A stretch of DNA of 64,000 nucleotides from CAKSQL01 sp045649415 (GTDB lineage Bacteria; Bacillota; Clostridia; UBA1381), in assembly GCA_045649415.1 (NCBI GenBank), contig JAZRPY010000014.1, positions 133,185-197,184 of the forward strand, in the 5' to 3' direction. The notes beneath the pieces are model-generated. The model was not told the DNA's origin and searched no databases. It worked only from the letters and a program-made list of their open reading frames with translations. Position 1 is the first letter of the stretch. Every line of letters begins with the position of its first letter. Shown piece after piece: positions 32,674-43,600 of the stretch. The translations under genes were made by a program, and so were the position numbers.

Positions 32674-34950
32674 ATGAAAATGAAATTATGCTCAAGATGT
32701 AATAAAAATCCTGCAGTAATTTTTATAGCTAAGATGGAAGGGGATAAAACTATTCAAGAGGGACTTTGCCTTCCCTGTGCAAAGGAGCTTGGAATTGCAC
32801 CATTGAATCAAATGATGGAAAGTCTTGGTATTGATGAGGACGATATTGAAATGCTAAATGGTGAAATGTCGGAATTTATGGCTAATATGGAGGGTATGGA
32901 GTCATTTGACGGTGATAGTGAGCAGGAAGAGGGAGGAGCGCAGATAGCTCCTGTTGAATTCTTAACCAGTATGTTTGGTGGTAATGACAAAAAAGATAAA
33001 ACCCAACAAAAAGCCGAAAAGGGAAAGAATAGTAAAAAGAGTGGTAAAAAGAGCCTTCTTGATACTTATGGAACAAATCTCACCCTGAAGGCCACAATGG
33101 GTAAGGTGGATAGAGTTATCAACAGAAATGTGGAAATTGACAGAGTTGTGCAGATTTTGAACAGGAGAACAAAAAATAACCCCGTTATATTAGGTGAGCC
33201 CGGTGTTGGAAAAACTGCTATTGCAGAAGGTCTTGCAATGAGAATATTTGAAAAGAATGTTCCACCAAAGCTATTTGGTTATCAGTTGTATCTTGTTGAT
33301 TTCACTGCATTGGTTGCAGGAACACAATTCAGAGGACAATTTGAGGCAAGACTAAAAAATCTTTTAAATGAAGCAACTGAGGCAGGAAATGTTATTCTTG
33401 TGATTGATGAAATTCATAATATTGTGGCAGCAGGGGATGCTGAGGGCGCAATGAGTGCCGCTAACATCTTAAAGCCTGCCCTTGCAAAAGGAGAAATCCA
33501 GATTATTGGTGCCACAACCTTGTCGGAGTACAGAAAACACATTGAAAAGGACAGTGCTTTAGAAAGACGATTCCAGCCTGTGCTTGTGGATGAGCCTACT
33601 CCTGAGGAGAGCATTGAGATTTTAAGAGGCATCAAGGATTATTACGAGAACTATCATAATGTGAAAATATCGGACGAAATCATAAAGGAAGCAGTTATTA
33701 TGTCGGACAGATATATAACTGACAGATTTCTGCCTGATAAGGCGATAGATGTTATAGATGAGGCAGGCTCAAGGGTAAATCTAAAGAATAAGGCGTTATA
33801 TGATTTAAAGCTTTATAAGGAACGCTTATCGGCTATTGACAGAGAAAACGAGGATGCAACCAAGGAAGAGAACTTTGAAAGGGTTGCAGAATTAAAAAGT
33901 GAGCGACTCCAGATAGAATCCTCAATGGCGCTTGCCGAAAAAGAAGCAGGAAAGGCAAAAATCACCTTTGATGATGTGGCTGCAGTTATTGAGGGATGGA
34001 CAAAAATCCCTGTTCACAGACTAACAGAAACCGAAACTGACAAGTTATTGAAATTAGAGGATAGAATTCACGAAAGAGTTATAGGTCAGGAGGATGCAGT
34101 ATCGGCAGTTGCAAGAGCAATCAGGAGAGGTCGTGCCGATATTTCAATTAAGAAAAGACCTGTTTCTTTTATATTTGCAGGCCCCACAGGTGTTGGAAAA
34201 ACCGAGCTTGTTAAAACTATTGCCGAGGTTATGTTCGACAGAGAGGATGCATTGATAAGATTTGATATGTCCGAGTTTATGGAAAAGCACTCGGTATCCA
34301 AGTTGATTGGCTCACCTCCAGGATATGTGGGCTATGATGATGCAGGGCAATTAACTGAAAAGGTCAGAAGAAAGCCATATTCAGTAATTTTACTCGATGA
34401 AATAGAAAAAGCAGACACTGAGGTATTCAACCTGTTCCTGCAAATTCTTGATGATGGCAGAGTGGCAGACAGTCATGGAAAGATTGTTAATTTTGAAAAT
34501 ACAATTATTATTATGACTACCAATGCAGGCTCGGAATTCAAGCCAAATGGATTGGGATTTGGAGTAAATAACGAGATTACCTTGTCGGATAATGTGGATA
34601 AGAGCCTGAAAAGTCATTTCAGACCTGAGTTTTTAAATAGAATTGATGAGGTTGTAACCTTTAAGCCCTTAACAAAGGAGGAGCTTAGAAAAATAATCGA
34701 TTTGATGCTTGAGGATATTGTTAAAAAGCTAAAAGAAAAACAAGCAACAATCACCGTTGGCGATGATGCAAAGGAACTTATCTTAGAGAAGGGCTACGAT
34801 GTGAAATATGGTGCAAGACCATTGAAAAGAGCAATTCAAACCTTGCTTGAGGATAAATTATCAAAATTTGCTCTGGAAGGAAAAATCAAAAAGGGAGTTA
34901 ATATCATTGTCGAAAGACAGGATAATGAACTGATATTGAAGGCAGAATAA
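32674..34950 (+). CDS. clpE: ClpE-type AAA+ unfoldase with N-terminal zinc finger
   Basis: A 758-residue ClpA/B/C-family ATPase. In place of the Clp_N repeat it has an N-terminal CSRC...CLPC zinc-binding segment (within residues ~4-40) like ClpE and McsA. A low-complexity linker rich in K, G and E follows (residues ~60-125). The first AAA+ domain has GEPGVGKTAIAEGL and VIDEIHNIV; a short coiled M region (residues ~375-425) comes next. The second has GPTGVGKTELVKTI and ILLDEIEKAD. The motif used to dock ClpP was not pinned down. I chose ATG 32674, six bases after AGAGGAG; the TTG at 32656 precedes that site. Disaggregation or proteolysis with ClpP is the expected role. Confidence 0.85.
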   Translation: MKMKLCSRCNKNPAVIFIAKMEGDKTIQEGLCLPCAKELGIAPLNQMMESLGIDEDDIEMLNGEMSEFMANMEGMESFDGDSEQEEGGAQIAPVEFLTSMFGGNDKKDKTQQKAEKGKNSKKSGKKSLLDTYGTNLTLKATMGKVDRVINRNVEIDRVVQILNRRTKNNPVILGEPGVGKTAIAEGLAMRIFEKNVPPKLFGYQLYLVDFTALVAGTQFRGQFEARLKNLLNEATEAGNVILVIDEIHNIVAAGDAEGAMSAANILKPALAKGEIQIIGATTLSEYRKHIEKDSALERRFQPVLVDEPTPEESIEILRGIKDYYENYHNVKISDEIIKEAVIMSDRYITDRFLPDKAIDVIDEAGSRVNLKNKALYDLKLYKERLSAIDRENEDATKEENFERVAELKSERLQIESSMALAEKEAGKAKITFDDVAAVIEGWTKIPVHRLTETETDKLLKLEDRIHERVIGQEDAVSAVARAIRRGRADISIKKRPVSFIFAGPTGVGKTELVKTIAEVMFDREDALIRFDMSEFMEKHSVSKLIGSPPGYVGYDDAGQLTEKVRRKPYSVILLDEIEKADTEVFNLFLQILDDGRVADSHGKIVNFENTIIIMTTNAGSEFKPNGLGFGVNNEITLSDNVDKSLKSHFRPEFLNRIDEVVTFKPLTKEELRKIIDLMLEDIVKKLKEKQATITVGDDAKELILEKGYDVKYGARPLKRAIQTLLEDKLSKFALEGKIKKGVNIIVERQDNELILKAE

Positions 34951-34986
34951 AAAATATGCGAAGCATTAAGCTTCGCATATTTTTTT
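34951..34986. terminator. Bidirectional terminator between clpE and ctpA
   Basis: AAAATATGCGAAGC (34951-34964), loop ATTAA, GCTTCGCATATTTT (34970-34983), then more T. Confidence 0.93.
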
Positions 34987-34989
34987 ATA

Positions 34990-36423
34990 TTATTCTTTTT
35001 GAAGGTCCTCAAGTTTTCCACCAAAATAGGTGTAGGCAGTTTCAAATTGAGTGTCTAAAATTTCATCGGTTTTATAAAATACATTTTCGATTTTAACCTG
35101 AGTTGAAATGTCTAAAACACCATATGGATATAGTCCTGTGTCTGCCTGAAAGCGTGTTACTGCCTGATGAAGAGCATAATCAAAGTTTTTGTCTAATGTG
35201 CCTACATAATATCCAAGTCGGTATAGTCTTTCCTTGGCGGCAAGAACACTATCGTTATTGTCACCCATTTTCCATTTAATTTTGTAGTCAAAGGGTGTAT
35301 ATTTTGAAACATCCACGGGCTGACGGGTGTTAAGAACATAAAAATCAGGCTTTATTCCTCTTTTGTCGATTGATGCACCATTTCTTGTTAAGTAATGACC
35401 GGTTGTTAACTTAAAGCCACCATCTTCAATTCTGTACATATCCTGAATAACGCCCTTACCATATGTGGTTTCACCAATAAGAACGCCAACCTTGGAATCC
35501 TGAATAGCACTTGAAAGCACCTCTGATGCACTGGCAGTATTCTCATTCACTAAGACTGCAAATTTATATTTTGGCTTGTCAAGGCGGGAGTAGAAGGTAA
35601 CATTTTTTTCCTCCTGACGATATATTGTTTGAACAATAATGCCCTTTGGAACAATTGTTCCTGCAATATCTACCACCGTGCTTAAGTATCCTCCCGGATT
35701 ATTTCTTAAATCAAGAATGATATTAGTAATTCCTTTTTCATCGAAGAATTTTAGTGTATCCTTGAATTCATTTGCAGTTTTATCTGCAAAGGTGGATATT
35801 GAAATAAGACCAATATTGCCTTTTAAGGAAGCATAGCTTACAGTTTCGGTAGAAACAGGGGCACGCTTCATAGAGAAGGTCAGTTCCTCGTCGCCTCTCA
35901 AAACCTTGATTTTTACATCTGTGCCTAATTCACCACATATCGCATTCTGTGCTTCAGAAAGAGATTTTCTATATAGACTCACACCATTTGCTTCAATTAT
36001 TTTATCGCCTGCACGGACGCCTGCCTTTATAGCACTTCCGTCTTCAATACAGCTTGTGACCTCGATATAGTCATTAACCACCTGAATCACAACACCGATT
36101 CCATAGAATGTGTTGTTAAGATTATCAACATATTGTGTGAACTCCTCAGGAGTGTAGTATTCACTATATTCATCCAAGGAGGCAAAGCCTGCCTTAAGGA
36201 GTGGCTGAAGAAATTCAGGATTGTCGTCAATTGCTTTTTTAAGAGCTTTGTCTATCAGTTCTTCATAAGACACATTCTCGTCTATGTAAAGATTTGCAGC
36301 ATACATCATAAGTTTTTCAAAATAATCGTAACCATAGTGATTTTGAGCAGGGGCTGCAAGAACTGTGGCAGAGGATATAGTTGCCGTTGCCAGAGCTGCC
36401 AGAATAAAGCGTTTCAATTTCAT
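34990..36423 (-). CDS. ctpA: S41-family C-terminal processing peptidase
   Basis: A 477-residue secreted or anchored serine protease. A signal peptide occupies residues 1-~25 (FILAALATATISSATVLAAP). The PDZ domain is near ~90-170 (GVVIQVVNDYIEVTSCIEDG, AIKAGVRAGDKIIEANG). The S41 domain has the nucleophile serine in ENTASASEVLSSAI and the general-base lysine in GETTYGKGVIQ, four residues on the expected spacing. A peptidoglycan-binding-like domain ends the protein (~400-465). I chose ATG 36423, which follows AGGTGAC. Related enzymes act in sporulation signalling and envelope proteolysis. Confidence 0.92.
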   Translation of the reverse strand: MKLKRFILAALATATISSATVLAAPAQNHYGYDYFEKLMMYAANLYIDENVSYEELIDKALKKAIDDNPEFLQPLLKAGFASLDEYSEYYTPEEFTQYVDNLNNTFYGIGVVIQVVNDYIEVTSCIEDGSAIKAGVRAGDKIIEANGVSLYRKSLSEAQNAICGELGTDVKIKVLRGDEELTFSMKRAPVSTETVSYASLKGNIGLISISTFADKTANEFKDTLKFFDEKGITNIILDLRNNPGGYLSTVVDIAGTIVPKGIIVQTIYRQEEKNVTFYSRLDKPKYKFAVLVNENTASASEVLSSAIQDSKVGVLIGETTYGKGVIQDMYRIEDGGFKLTTGHYLTRNGASIDKRGIKPDFYVLNTRQPVDVSKYTPFDYKIKWKMGDNNDSVLAAKERLYRLGYYVGTLDKNFDYALHQAVTRFQADTGLYPYGVLDISTQVKIENVFYKTDEILDTQFETAYTYFGGKLEDLQKE

Positions 36424-36458
36424 TTTTGTCACCTTTTCCTTTCGGGATATAACTATAG

Positions 36459-36893
36459 CTATTTATTTAAAACAACCTCTAATTTCATATTGTTGTAGTA
36501 AGTTTCGTTATTAATGTTCAATTTATATTTAAGTTCAATATATCCACCATTTGTCTGGGAAAGAGAGAAATCAACATAATCAGTTTCAAGCTCAAGAACC
36601 AAATCACCAAAGGGAACGCTATATAATATTTCTAGTTTTGTACCTTGGATATATTGCATACGGGTGTTACAGGAACCTGTCCTTTTGATAGTCACCATAT
36701 CATTTTCTGCTTTTATCATCACCGACACATCCCCAAGGTCTGTGAATTCCTTGTACATTAAAAAATATGTACCATTCCTAAAATAAAACTTTCCCTCAGT
36801 GGATATTTTTATTGTATCCTGATGCTCGTCAAAGCATTGATTGTTTGTGATATTAAATACTGCGTTTGGATTTTCAATAGTTTTCGATGTCAA
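36459..36893 (-). CDS. DUF1934 (YwiB-like) beta-barrel protein
   Basis: A 144-residue strand-rich protein. ITNNQCFDEHQDTIKISTEG, KFYFRNGTYFLMYKEF and MQYIQGTKLEILYSVPFGDL follow the pattern of the DUF1934 family (Bacillus YwiB), a small calycin-like barrel of unknown function. The start is TTG 36893, eight bases after AGGTGA, and overlaps the end of murI by 20 bases, so translation is coupled. Genes of this family are often near wall or arginyl-tRNA synthetase genes; no function is proposed. Confidence 0.75.
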   Translation of the reverse strand: MTSKTIENPNAVFNITNNQCFDEHQDTIKISTEGKFYFRNGTYFLMYKEFTDLGDVSVMIKAENDMVTIKRTGSCNTRMQYIQGTKLEILYSVPFGDLVLELETDYVDFSLSQTNGGYIELKYKLNINNETYYNNMKLEVVLNK

Positions 36894-37674
36894 TTTTTGT
36901 CACCTGCCCGTTAATGTCGCTCTGTAGGAACAATGATGCTAAATTCTCAAAATTTTCAATGTTGTCGCTAACATAGTATTTGCATTCGCCTTTTTCAGTA
37001 TTGTCGGAAAGGAGATTTGAAAATTTAAGCTTGACCTCTTTCGCAATTTCCTGACCTGCATCAATTAGTGTGACCTCATCACCCATAAACTCACCAATAA
37101 CCTTTTTTAACAGGGGATAGTGAGTGCAACCTAAAATAAGAGTGTCAACTCCATTTTCTTTTATTTGTTCGAGGTACTCTTTTACAATTAGCCTTGCAAC
37201 CTCTGTGTCAAAGTGTCCGTTTTCCACTAAAGGAACAAATAAAGGACAAGCCTTTGAATAGGTTTTTATTGAGTTATCTTTTGAAAGAATTTTTTCACTG
37301 TAGGCATTACTTTTTATAGTTCCAGGTGTTCCTATTATACCTATTTTCTTGCTTTTAGTAGCTTTTATGGCGGCATTTGAGGTTGCATCAACAACACCGA
37401 TAACAGGTACATCTGATTGCTTTATTTTTGGCAATGCAACCGAGCTCACAGTTCCACAAGCAACCACAATAAGCTTCACATTATGACTTTTTAAAAAGTC
37501 AATATCCTGACAGGAGTACTTTATAATGGTTTCCTCTGAACGAGTTCCATATGGAACTCTTCCGGTATCACCCAAATATATTAAATTTTCATTTGGAAGA
37601 ATACTTTTGATTTCCTTCACAGCAGTAAGACCACCAAGTCCGGAATCAAAAATACCAATACATCTGTTATCCAT
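36874..37674 (-). CDS. murI: Glutamate racemase
   Basis: A 266-residue cofactor-independent racemase that supplies D-glutamate for peptidoglycan. The N-terminal FDSGLGGLTAVKEI and the two catalytic cysteines are visible: one in VVACGTVSS (~residue 73), the other in LILGCTHYPLL (~residue 184). The first motif is usually ACNTAS; here asparagine is replaced by glycine. The start ATG follows AAGGAG. Confidence 0.93.
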   Translation of the reverse strand: MDNRCIGIFDSGLGGLTAVKEIKSILPNENLIYLGDTGRVPYGTRSEETIIKYSCQDIDFLKSHNVKLIVVACGTVSSVALPKIKQSDVPVIGVVDATSNAAIKATKSKKIGIIGTPGTIKSNAYSEKILSKDNSIKTYSKACPLFVPLVENGHFDTEVARLIVKEYLEQIKENGVDTLILGCTHYPLLKKVIGEFMGDEVTLIDAGQEIAKEVKLKFSNLLSDNTEKGECKYYVSDNIENFENLASLFLQSDINGQVTKIDIENY

Positions 37675-37755
37675 AATCAGTTACTCCTTAAATAATATCA
37701 TAAATTAAAAATTCTATCAATAAAAGCAATTAAATGTTCACATAAAATTTACTTG

Positions 37756-38670
37756 TTATATAGTATTTTCAAGCTTTTTTATAATTTCCTCAAAATATTG
37801 GGGAAGGGGAGCAGAAAACTCTATATACTCTAAGGTTTTCGGGTGTACAAAGCCAAGGGTTGCAGCGTGAAGAAGCTGACCTTCGGTCTTTATTTTTTCT
37901 TTTTTTATGCCATAAACCCTGTCACCTACTATGCTGTGCCCCAAGGATGCCATATGAACACGAATCTGGTGTGTTCTGCCTGTTTCTAAAATACATTCGG
38001 CTAAGGTATAGCCTGAGTAGTTTTCTAAAATTCTATAATGAGTTACTGCCTCACGCCCACCTGCCACAATTGCCATTTTCTTTCTGTCGGACGGGTGTCT
38101 TGCGATTGGCTTTGAAATGGTACCGTCCTGAGATAACTTACCATTTAAAAGGGCAATATATCGTCTACTTGCCTTCTTTTCCTTTATTTGCGCTGACAAA
38201 TGTATATGTGCTGAGTTTGTTTTTGCAACAACCAACAAGCCACTTGTGTCCTTGTCTATTCTATGCACAATTCCAGGTCTTACTACTCCGTTGATAGCAG
38301 AAAGGGAATTGCCACAATGATATAAAAGTGCATTAACAAGTGTGCCTGTGTAGTTTCCACAGGCAGGATGAACAACCATTCCCTGAGGCTTGTTCACAAC
38401 TAAAAGCTCGTCATCCTCATATACAATGTCAAGGGAAATATTTTCAGGCTCTGCCATAATAAATTCAGGCTCAGGACACTCAATTTCAACTACATCTCCT
38501 AATTTCAACTTGTAGTTTTTTGAAATCTCCCTTCCGTTTACAGTTATATCACCATTTTCTAAAAGCTTAGCTGCATAGGAACGGGAAATGCCTACATCAG
38601 CATCACCTATATATTTATCCAGTCGTTGTCCATTGGATTTTTCATCTACAGTAAGTATATAATTATCCAT
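37756..38670 (-). CDS. RluD-family 23S rRNA pseudouridine synthase
   Basis: A 304-residue enzyme with an N-terminal S4 RNA-binding domain (residues ~12-75: GQRLDKYIGDADVGISRSYA) and the RluA-type catalytic domain. The catalytic aspartate is in HRIDKDTSGLLVVAKT (~residue 137). TGRTHQIRVHMASLGHSIVG is the conserved second motif. Position just downstream of lspA matches Bacillus ylyB, the RluD-like gene. The exact rRNA position modified is not predictable here. Confidence 0.92.
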   Translation of the reverse strand: MDNYILTVDEKSNGQRLDKYIGDADVGISRSYAAKLLENGDITVNGREISKNYKLKLGDVVEIECPEPEFIMAEPENISLDIVYEDDELLVVNKPQGMVVHPACGNYTGTLVNALLYHCGNSLSAINGVVRPGIVHRIDKDTSGLLVVAKTNSAHIHLSAQIKEKKASRRYIALLNGKLSQDGTISKPIARHPSDRKKMAIVAGGREAVTHYRILENYSGYTLAECILETGRTHQIRVHMASLGHSIVGDRVYGIKKEKIKTEGQLLHAATLGFVHPKTLEYIEFSAPLPQYFEEIIKKLENTI

Positions 38671-39123
38671 TTATTTCTTTTTCCCATCTATAAATATTAC
38701 ATATACCATCAGCAAAACAGCACCTACAGTTATACCTATGTCGGCAAGATTGAAAACGGGGAAGTTGATAAAGCATAGCTCAATATAATCTACCACAAAT
38801 CCACGAAATAGCCTGTCAATAAGATTTCCTGCTGCGCCACCAAGTATAAGGGATAGTGAAATAAGGGGAAATATATCCTGTGGTGTATGCTTTATTAAAT
38901 ACCATATCAGAGCAATGCATACAACAAGAGAGAAAATCCCCAAAATAAAGGTTTTTCCTGATAGCATTGAAAATGCTGCACCTGTGTTTTTAACATATAT
39001 GAAATTTATTATGTTTGGTATAAACTCAAATGTGTCTGTTAGTGAGAGATTGTTTATAACTAAAAGCTTTATCCCCTGGTCAAGAATAACTAACAGAGAG
39101 GATATAATAATCCAGATTAGCAT
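38671..39123 (-). CDS. lspA: Lipoprotein signal peptidase
   Basis: A 150-residue membrane aspartic protease that removes prolipoprotein signal peptides. Four hydrophobic segments are present. The catalytic aspartates lie in GGAAGNLIDRLFRG and FPVFNLADIGIT, and NTGAAFSML is the third conserved region. The stop lies immediately before the start of the pseudouridine synthase gene, so the two are coupled. The start ATG follows AAGGAAG. Confidence 0.95.
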   Translation of the reverse strand: MLIWIIISSLLVILDQGIKLLVINNLSLTDTFEFIPNIINFIYVKNTGAAFSMLSGKTFILGIFSLVVCIALIWYLIKHTPQDIFPLISLSLILGGAAGNLIDRLFRGFVVDYIELCFINFPVFNLADIGITVGAVLLMVYVIFIDGKKK

Positions 39124-39226
39124 TTTATTTTTCTTCCTTTCGAGCTATATAAAGGTGACATAAATATTGTATCATAAATTTTAATAAATTAAAAGCAATT
39201 TATAAAAATAGGAAAAATTTTCATTC

Positions 39227-40534
39227 TTAATTGTTGTCGATAATTTCCTCAATTTCCTGGTCAAGCATAAGAATTTTCTCGGCTTTCTTGGTGTCCTCCA
39301 TTCTCTCGACACTTCGAAGCCTTCTTATTATTGCTCTTGTTCTTGTGCCCACAAGACTATCAAGTTCCTTGTTTGCCTGATTTAATCTGTTCTGAGTGCT
39401 TAAGAGTACCTTTTCAAAGTTGTTAAATTCGGATTTTACTGCACTCAAAACCTCCCATGCCTCCAGAGAACGCTTCTGGATAGCTACTGCACGAAATCCC
39501 ATCTGTAAGCTGTTTAATAATGCCGCCATTGTGCTTGGACCTGCAACATTTATCTTGTAGTCCCTTTGTAAGACCTCCACAAGACCTCTGTTTACAACCT
39601 CTGCATAAAGTCCCTCAAAGGGAAGGAACATAATTGCAAATTCAGTTGTGTATGGTACCTCAACATATTTTTCGTGAATATCTTTTGCACAAGCCTTGAT
39701 TCTTGTGGAAAGAGAATTAACTGCTTCCTTGATTTTTTCTGTATCCCCTGTGTCATATGCGTCCTGAAGGGCAGCATAGGTATCACCGGGGAATTTTGAG
39801 TCGATTGGAAGATATATAAAGGAGTCATCCTCAAGTGGCATTTTAATGGCATATTCCACCACATTTTTACTGTTAGGAACAGTGGCAACATTTGTTTCAT
39901 ACTGCTCGTGGGATAAAATCTCTTCCAATATTGCACCAAGCTGAATTTCTCCTAAAATTCCTCTTGTTTTAACATTAGACAATACCTTTTTCAAATCTCC
40001 CACACCATTTGCAAGAGTCTGCATCTCACCAAGTCCTTTGTAAACCTGTTCGAGCCTTTCGCTCACAAGCTTAAAGGATTGACTCATTTTATCGTCTAAG
40101 GTCTTTTGAAGCTTCTCGTCAACTGTCTTTCGCATATCCTCAATTTTTTTGTTGTTGTCTTCCTGAATATAGGAAAGCTTCTTTTCGATAGTAATACGCA
40201 TATTCTCTAATTTCTGTTCGTTTAAGGTTTCGAGAGTTTTTAGTCTTGTTTCCATTTGTGTCATTGAATTTGCAAGAGCCTGACTCATTTTCTCTTGCTT
40301 TTTGGTTATGTTTTTATCCATTTCACCAATTTTGGTGTTTTGCATTTCATCAGTGTTTTTCTGGCTTGCTAACAAAAGGTCGCCTAAGTTTTTAACAGAC
40401 ATCTGTGTTGTTTCATTGATGCTTTTTCTCAAGCTGTCGAACTCTCCATTAACCCCCTTTTTATTTTTCATTATCAAAAGAATTATTGATACTATTATGT
40501 TGATTGCCAATAATGCAAGAATTATATACTCCAT
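39227..40534 (-). CDS. rmuC: DNA recombination protein RmuC
   Basis: A 435-residue protein. An N-terminal membrane helix (residues 1-20) is followed by a long coiled coil (~25-170). The RmuC nuclease-like domain (~185-400) follows, with TRGILGEIQLGAILEEIL, EYAIKMPLED, PIDSKFPGD and FLPFEGLYAEV. RmuC limits inversion between repeats in Escherichia coli; its mechanism is not settled. It stands between rpoC and lspA with its own gaps on both sides (93 and 129 bases). Confidence 0.92.
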   Translation of the reverse strand: MEYIILALLAINIIVSIILLIMKNKKGVNGEFDSLRKSINETTQMSVKNLGDLLLASQKNTDEMQNTKIGEMDKNITKKQEKMSQALANSMTQMETRLKTLETLNEQKLENMRITIEKKLSYIQEDNNKKIEDMRKTVDEKLQKTLDDKMSQSFKLVSERLEQVYKGLGEMQTLANGVGDLKKVLSNVKTRGILGEIQLGAILEEILSHEQYETNVATVPNSKNVVEYAIKMPLEDDSFIYLPIDSKFPGDTYAALQDAYDTGDTEKIKEAVNSLSTRIKACAKDIHEKYVEVPYTTEFAIMFLPFEGLYAEVVNRGLVEVLQRDYKINVAGPSTMAALLNSLQMGFRAVAIQKRSLEAWEVLSAVKSEFNNFEKVLLSTQNRLNQANKELDSLVGTRTRAIIRRLRSVERMEDTKKAEKILMLDQEIEEIIDNN

Positions 40535-40617
40535 AGCTATTTCCTCATTTCATATGTATATACTTATATTATATCTTTATGGAGGGATAATTTCAATATA
40601 TTTTTGTTAAAAAGTAA

Positions 40618-40651
40618 AAGAAAAAGCGTATTCTTTGGAAGAATACGCTTT
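40618..40651 (-). terminator. Terminator of rpoBC
   Basis: AAAGCGTATTC (40623-40633), loop of seven, GAATACGCTTT (40641-40651). On the - strand it is followed by TTCTTTTACTTTTT. Confidence 0.88.
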
Positions 40652-40663
40652 ATTCATAATCAA

Positions 40664-43600
40664 TTATTTGATTTCTGATTCGTCAACCTCTTGACCATCT
40701 ATGGTAATGCCAACATCCTTGTAAACAGGCATTCCTGTTCCGGCAGGCATTAGCTTACCAATGATAACATTTTCCTTAAGACCAAGCAATGGGTCAATTT
40801 TTCCTTTAATAGCAGCCTCTGTCAGAACCTTAGTGGTTTCCTGGAAGGATGCTGCTGACAGGAAGGAATCGGTAGCAAGAGATGCTTTTGTGATACCAAG
40901 CAATACAGGTGAAGATGTGGCAGGTATGCCGTCACCATTTTTCATAACCTTTTTGTTAGCTTCCTGAAGCTCGAATTGGTCAACAAGTGAGCCAATAATA
41001 AGGTCGGTATCTCCTGCAGTTTCAACTCTTACCTTTCTGAGCATCTGGCGTGTGATAACCTCAACATGCTTATCGTTAATATCAACACCCTGCATACGAT
41101 AGGTTCTTTGAACTTCTCTTGTGATATAGTCCTGAACATCACGAGGACCTTTAATTCTCAAGATATCGTTAGGATTGATTGAACCTGCAGTTAGTGGGTC
41201 ACCCTTTTCTATAATATCATCATTTGCAACCTTGATGCTTGAATCATATGGAATCATATAGGTCTTTGCCTCTCCAAGCTCGTCGTTGGTTACTGTGATT
41301 TCTCTCTTTTGCTTTTGCTCAGCAATGCTTACTCTACCACCAATTTCGGAAATGATAGCAAGTCCCTTAGGACGCCTTGCCTCAAACAATTCCTCAATAC
41401 GAGGAAGACCTTGAGTGATATCGCTTCCTGATGCAACACCACCGGCATGGAAGGTACGCATTGTAAGCTGAGTGCCAGGTTCACCGATAGATTGAGCAGC
41501 GATAATACCAACTGCCTCACCAACATTAACAAGGTCTCCTGTTGCCAGGTTAGTTCCATAACACTTAGAGCACACACCTGTTTTTGTGTGACAGGTAAGA
41601 ATACTTCTGATATGAACACTCTTGATGCCTGCAGCAATAATCTTGTCTGCAGCGTTACGGGTAATCAATTCGTTTTCTTTTGTGATAACCTCACCAGTTT
41701 CAGGATGAATGATATCCTCTCTTGCAACTCTGTCAATGATACGATCCTTTAATGGCTCGATAACCTCATTTCCGTCCATAATTGCAGATACCCAGATACC
41801 CTCTTCAGTACCACAATCATTTTCACGAACAATAACATCCTGAGAAACATCAACAAGACGACGGGTCAAGTAACCTGAGTCAGCAGTACGGAGTGCAGTA
41901 TCGGTAAGACCTTTACGAGCACCGTGAGAAGAAATGAAGTATTCAAGTACATTCAAGCCTTCTCTAAAGTTTGCACGAATAGGAATTTCGACTGTTCTAC
42001 CTTGTGTATCTGCCATAAGACCACGCATTGCAGCCAACTGTCTTATCTGGTTAACGCTACCTCTCGCACCTGAGTCTGCCATCATAAAGATTGGATTGAA
42101 TTTTCCAAGGTTATTCATCATAGCCTGTGTAACCTTTTCAGATACGCCTGCCCATGTTTTAATAACCTGGTTATAGCGTTCCTCGTCGGTTAACAAACCA
42201 CGCCTGAACTTTTTGGTAATCTTTTCAATCTCAACTTCTGCATCTGCAAGAATTTGTTGCTTCTCTTCAGGCACTTCAATATCTGAAACTGCAACAGTGA
42301 TTGCACCCTTTGTTGAATACTTGTAGCCTGTAGCTTTGATAAGGTCAAGGATTTCAGCAGTTTCGGTTGTGCCATGACTACGGATACATCTTCCGATAAT
42401 ATCACCAAGCTGCTTTTTGCCGACTGTGACATCAAAGCCGATTTCAAGGTCAAACATTGTTTCAGGGTTAGTTCTGTCAACAAGACCTAAATCCTGAGGA
42501 ATGTTTTGGTTGAAAATAATCTTACCAACAGTTGCATCGATAAGCTTTGACTTGATTTCACCATTGATTTCCTTTTCAACTCTTAACTTGATAGGCGTAT
42601 GAAGACCTAACTCCTTGTTATCATAAGCTAAAAGTGCTTCCTCCTCACTGATAAAGCAGTGTGGATGCCACTCCTCGTTTACATCTCTTCCAGGATAATC
42701 CTTACCACCAAGCTCATCATGCTTGATAATTGTTAAATAGTAACTACCAAGAATCATATCCTGTGTAGGAACTGTTACAGGGTGTCCGTCTTGAGGCTTC
42801 AACAGATTGTTTGCAGAAAGCATTAAGAATCTTGCCTCTGCCTGAGCTTCAGGAGATAGTGGTACATGGACTGCCATCTGGTCACCGTCGAAGTCGGCGT
42901 TATATGCAGTACATACCAATGGATGAAGCTTCAGGGCTCTTCCATCTACCAAACGAGGCTCAAATGCCTGAATACCAAGTCTGTGAAGTGTAGGTGCACG
43001 GTTCAATAGAACGGGGTGCTCCTTGATAACATCCTCCAAAACATCCCATACCTCAGGCTTTAAGCGTTCTACCATACGCTTTGCACTCTTGATATTGTGT
43101 GCTAAGTTTCTTGCAACAAGCTCCTTCATAACGAAAGGCTTGAACAGTTCAATTGCCATTTCCTTTGGAAGACCACATTGATAAATCTTCAACTCTGGTC
43201 CAACAACGATAACTGAACGACCTGAATAGTCAACACGCTTACCCAAAAGGTTCTGACGGAAACGACCTTGCTTACCCTTTAACAAGTCGGAAAGTGACTT
43301 TAATGCACGATTACCAGGGCCTGTTACAGTTCTGCCACGACGACCATTGTTAATAAGTGCGTCAACAGCTTCTTGAAGCATTCTCTTTTCGTTTCTTATA
43401 ATAATGTCAGGAGCGCTCAACTCCAAAAGTCTGTTAAGACGATTGTTTCTGTTGATAACTCTTCGATATAAATCATTTAAATCACTTGTTGCAAATCTGC
43501 CACCATCAAGCTGAACCATAGGTCTTAGATCGGGGGGGATAACAGGGATTACTGTGAGAATCATCCATTCGGGGCGGTTGCCTGAGGAGATAAATGACTC

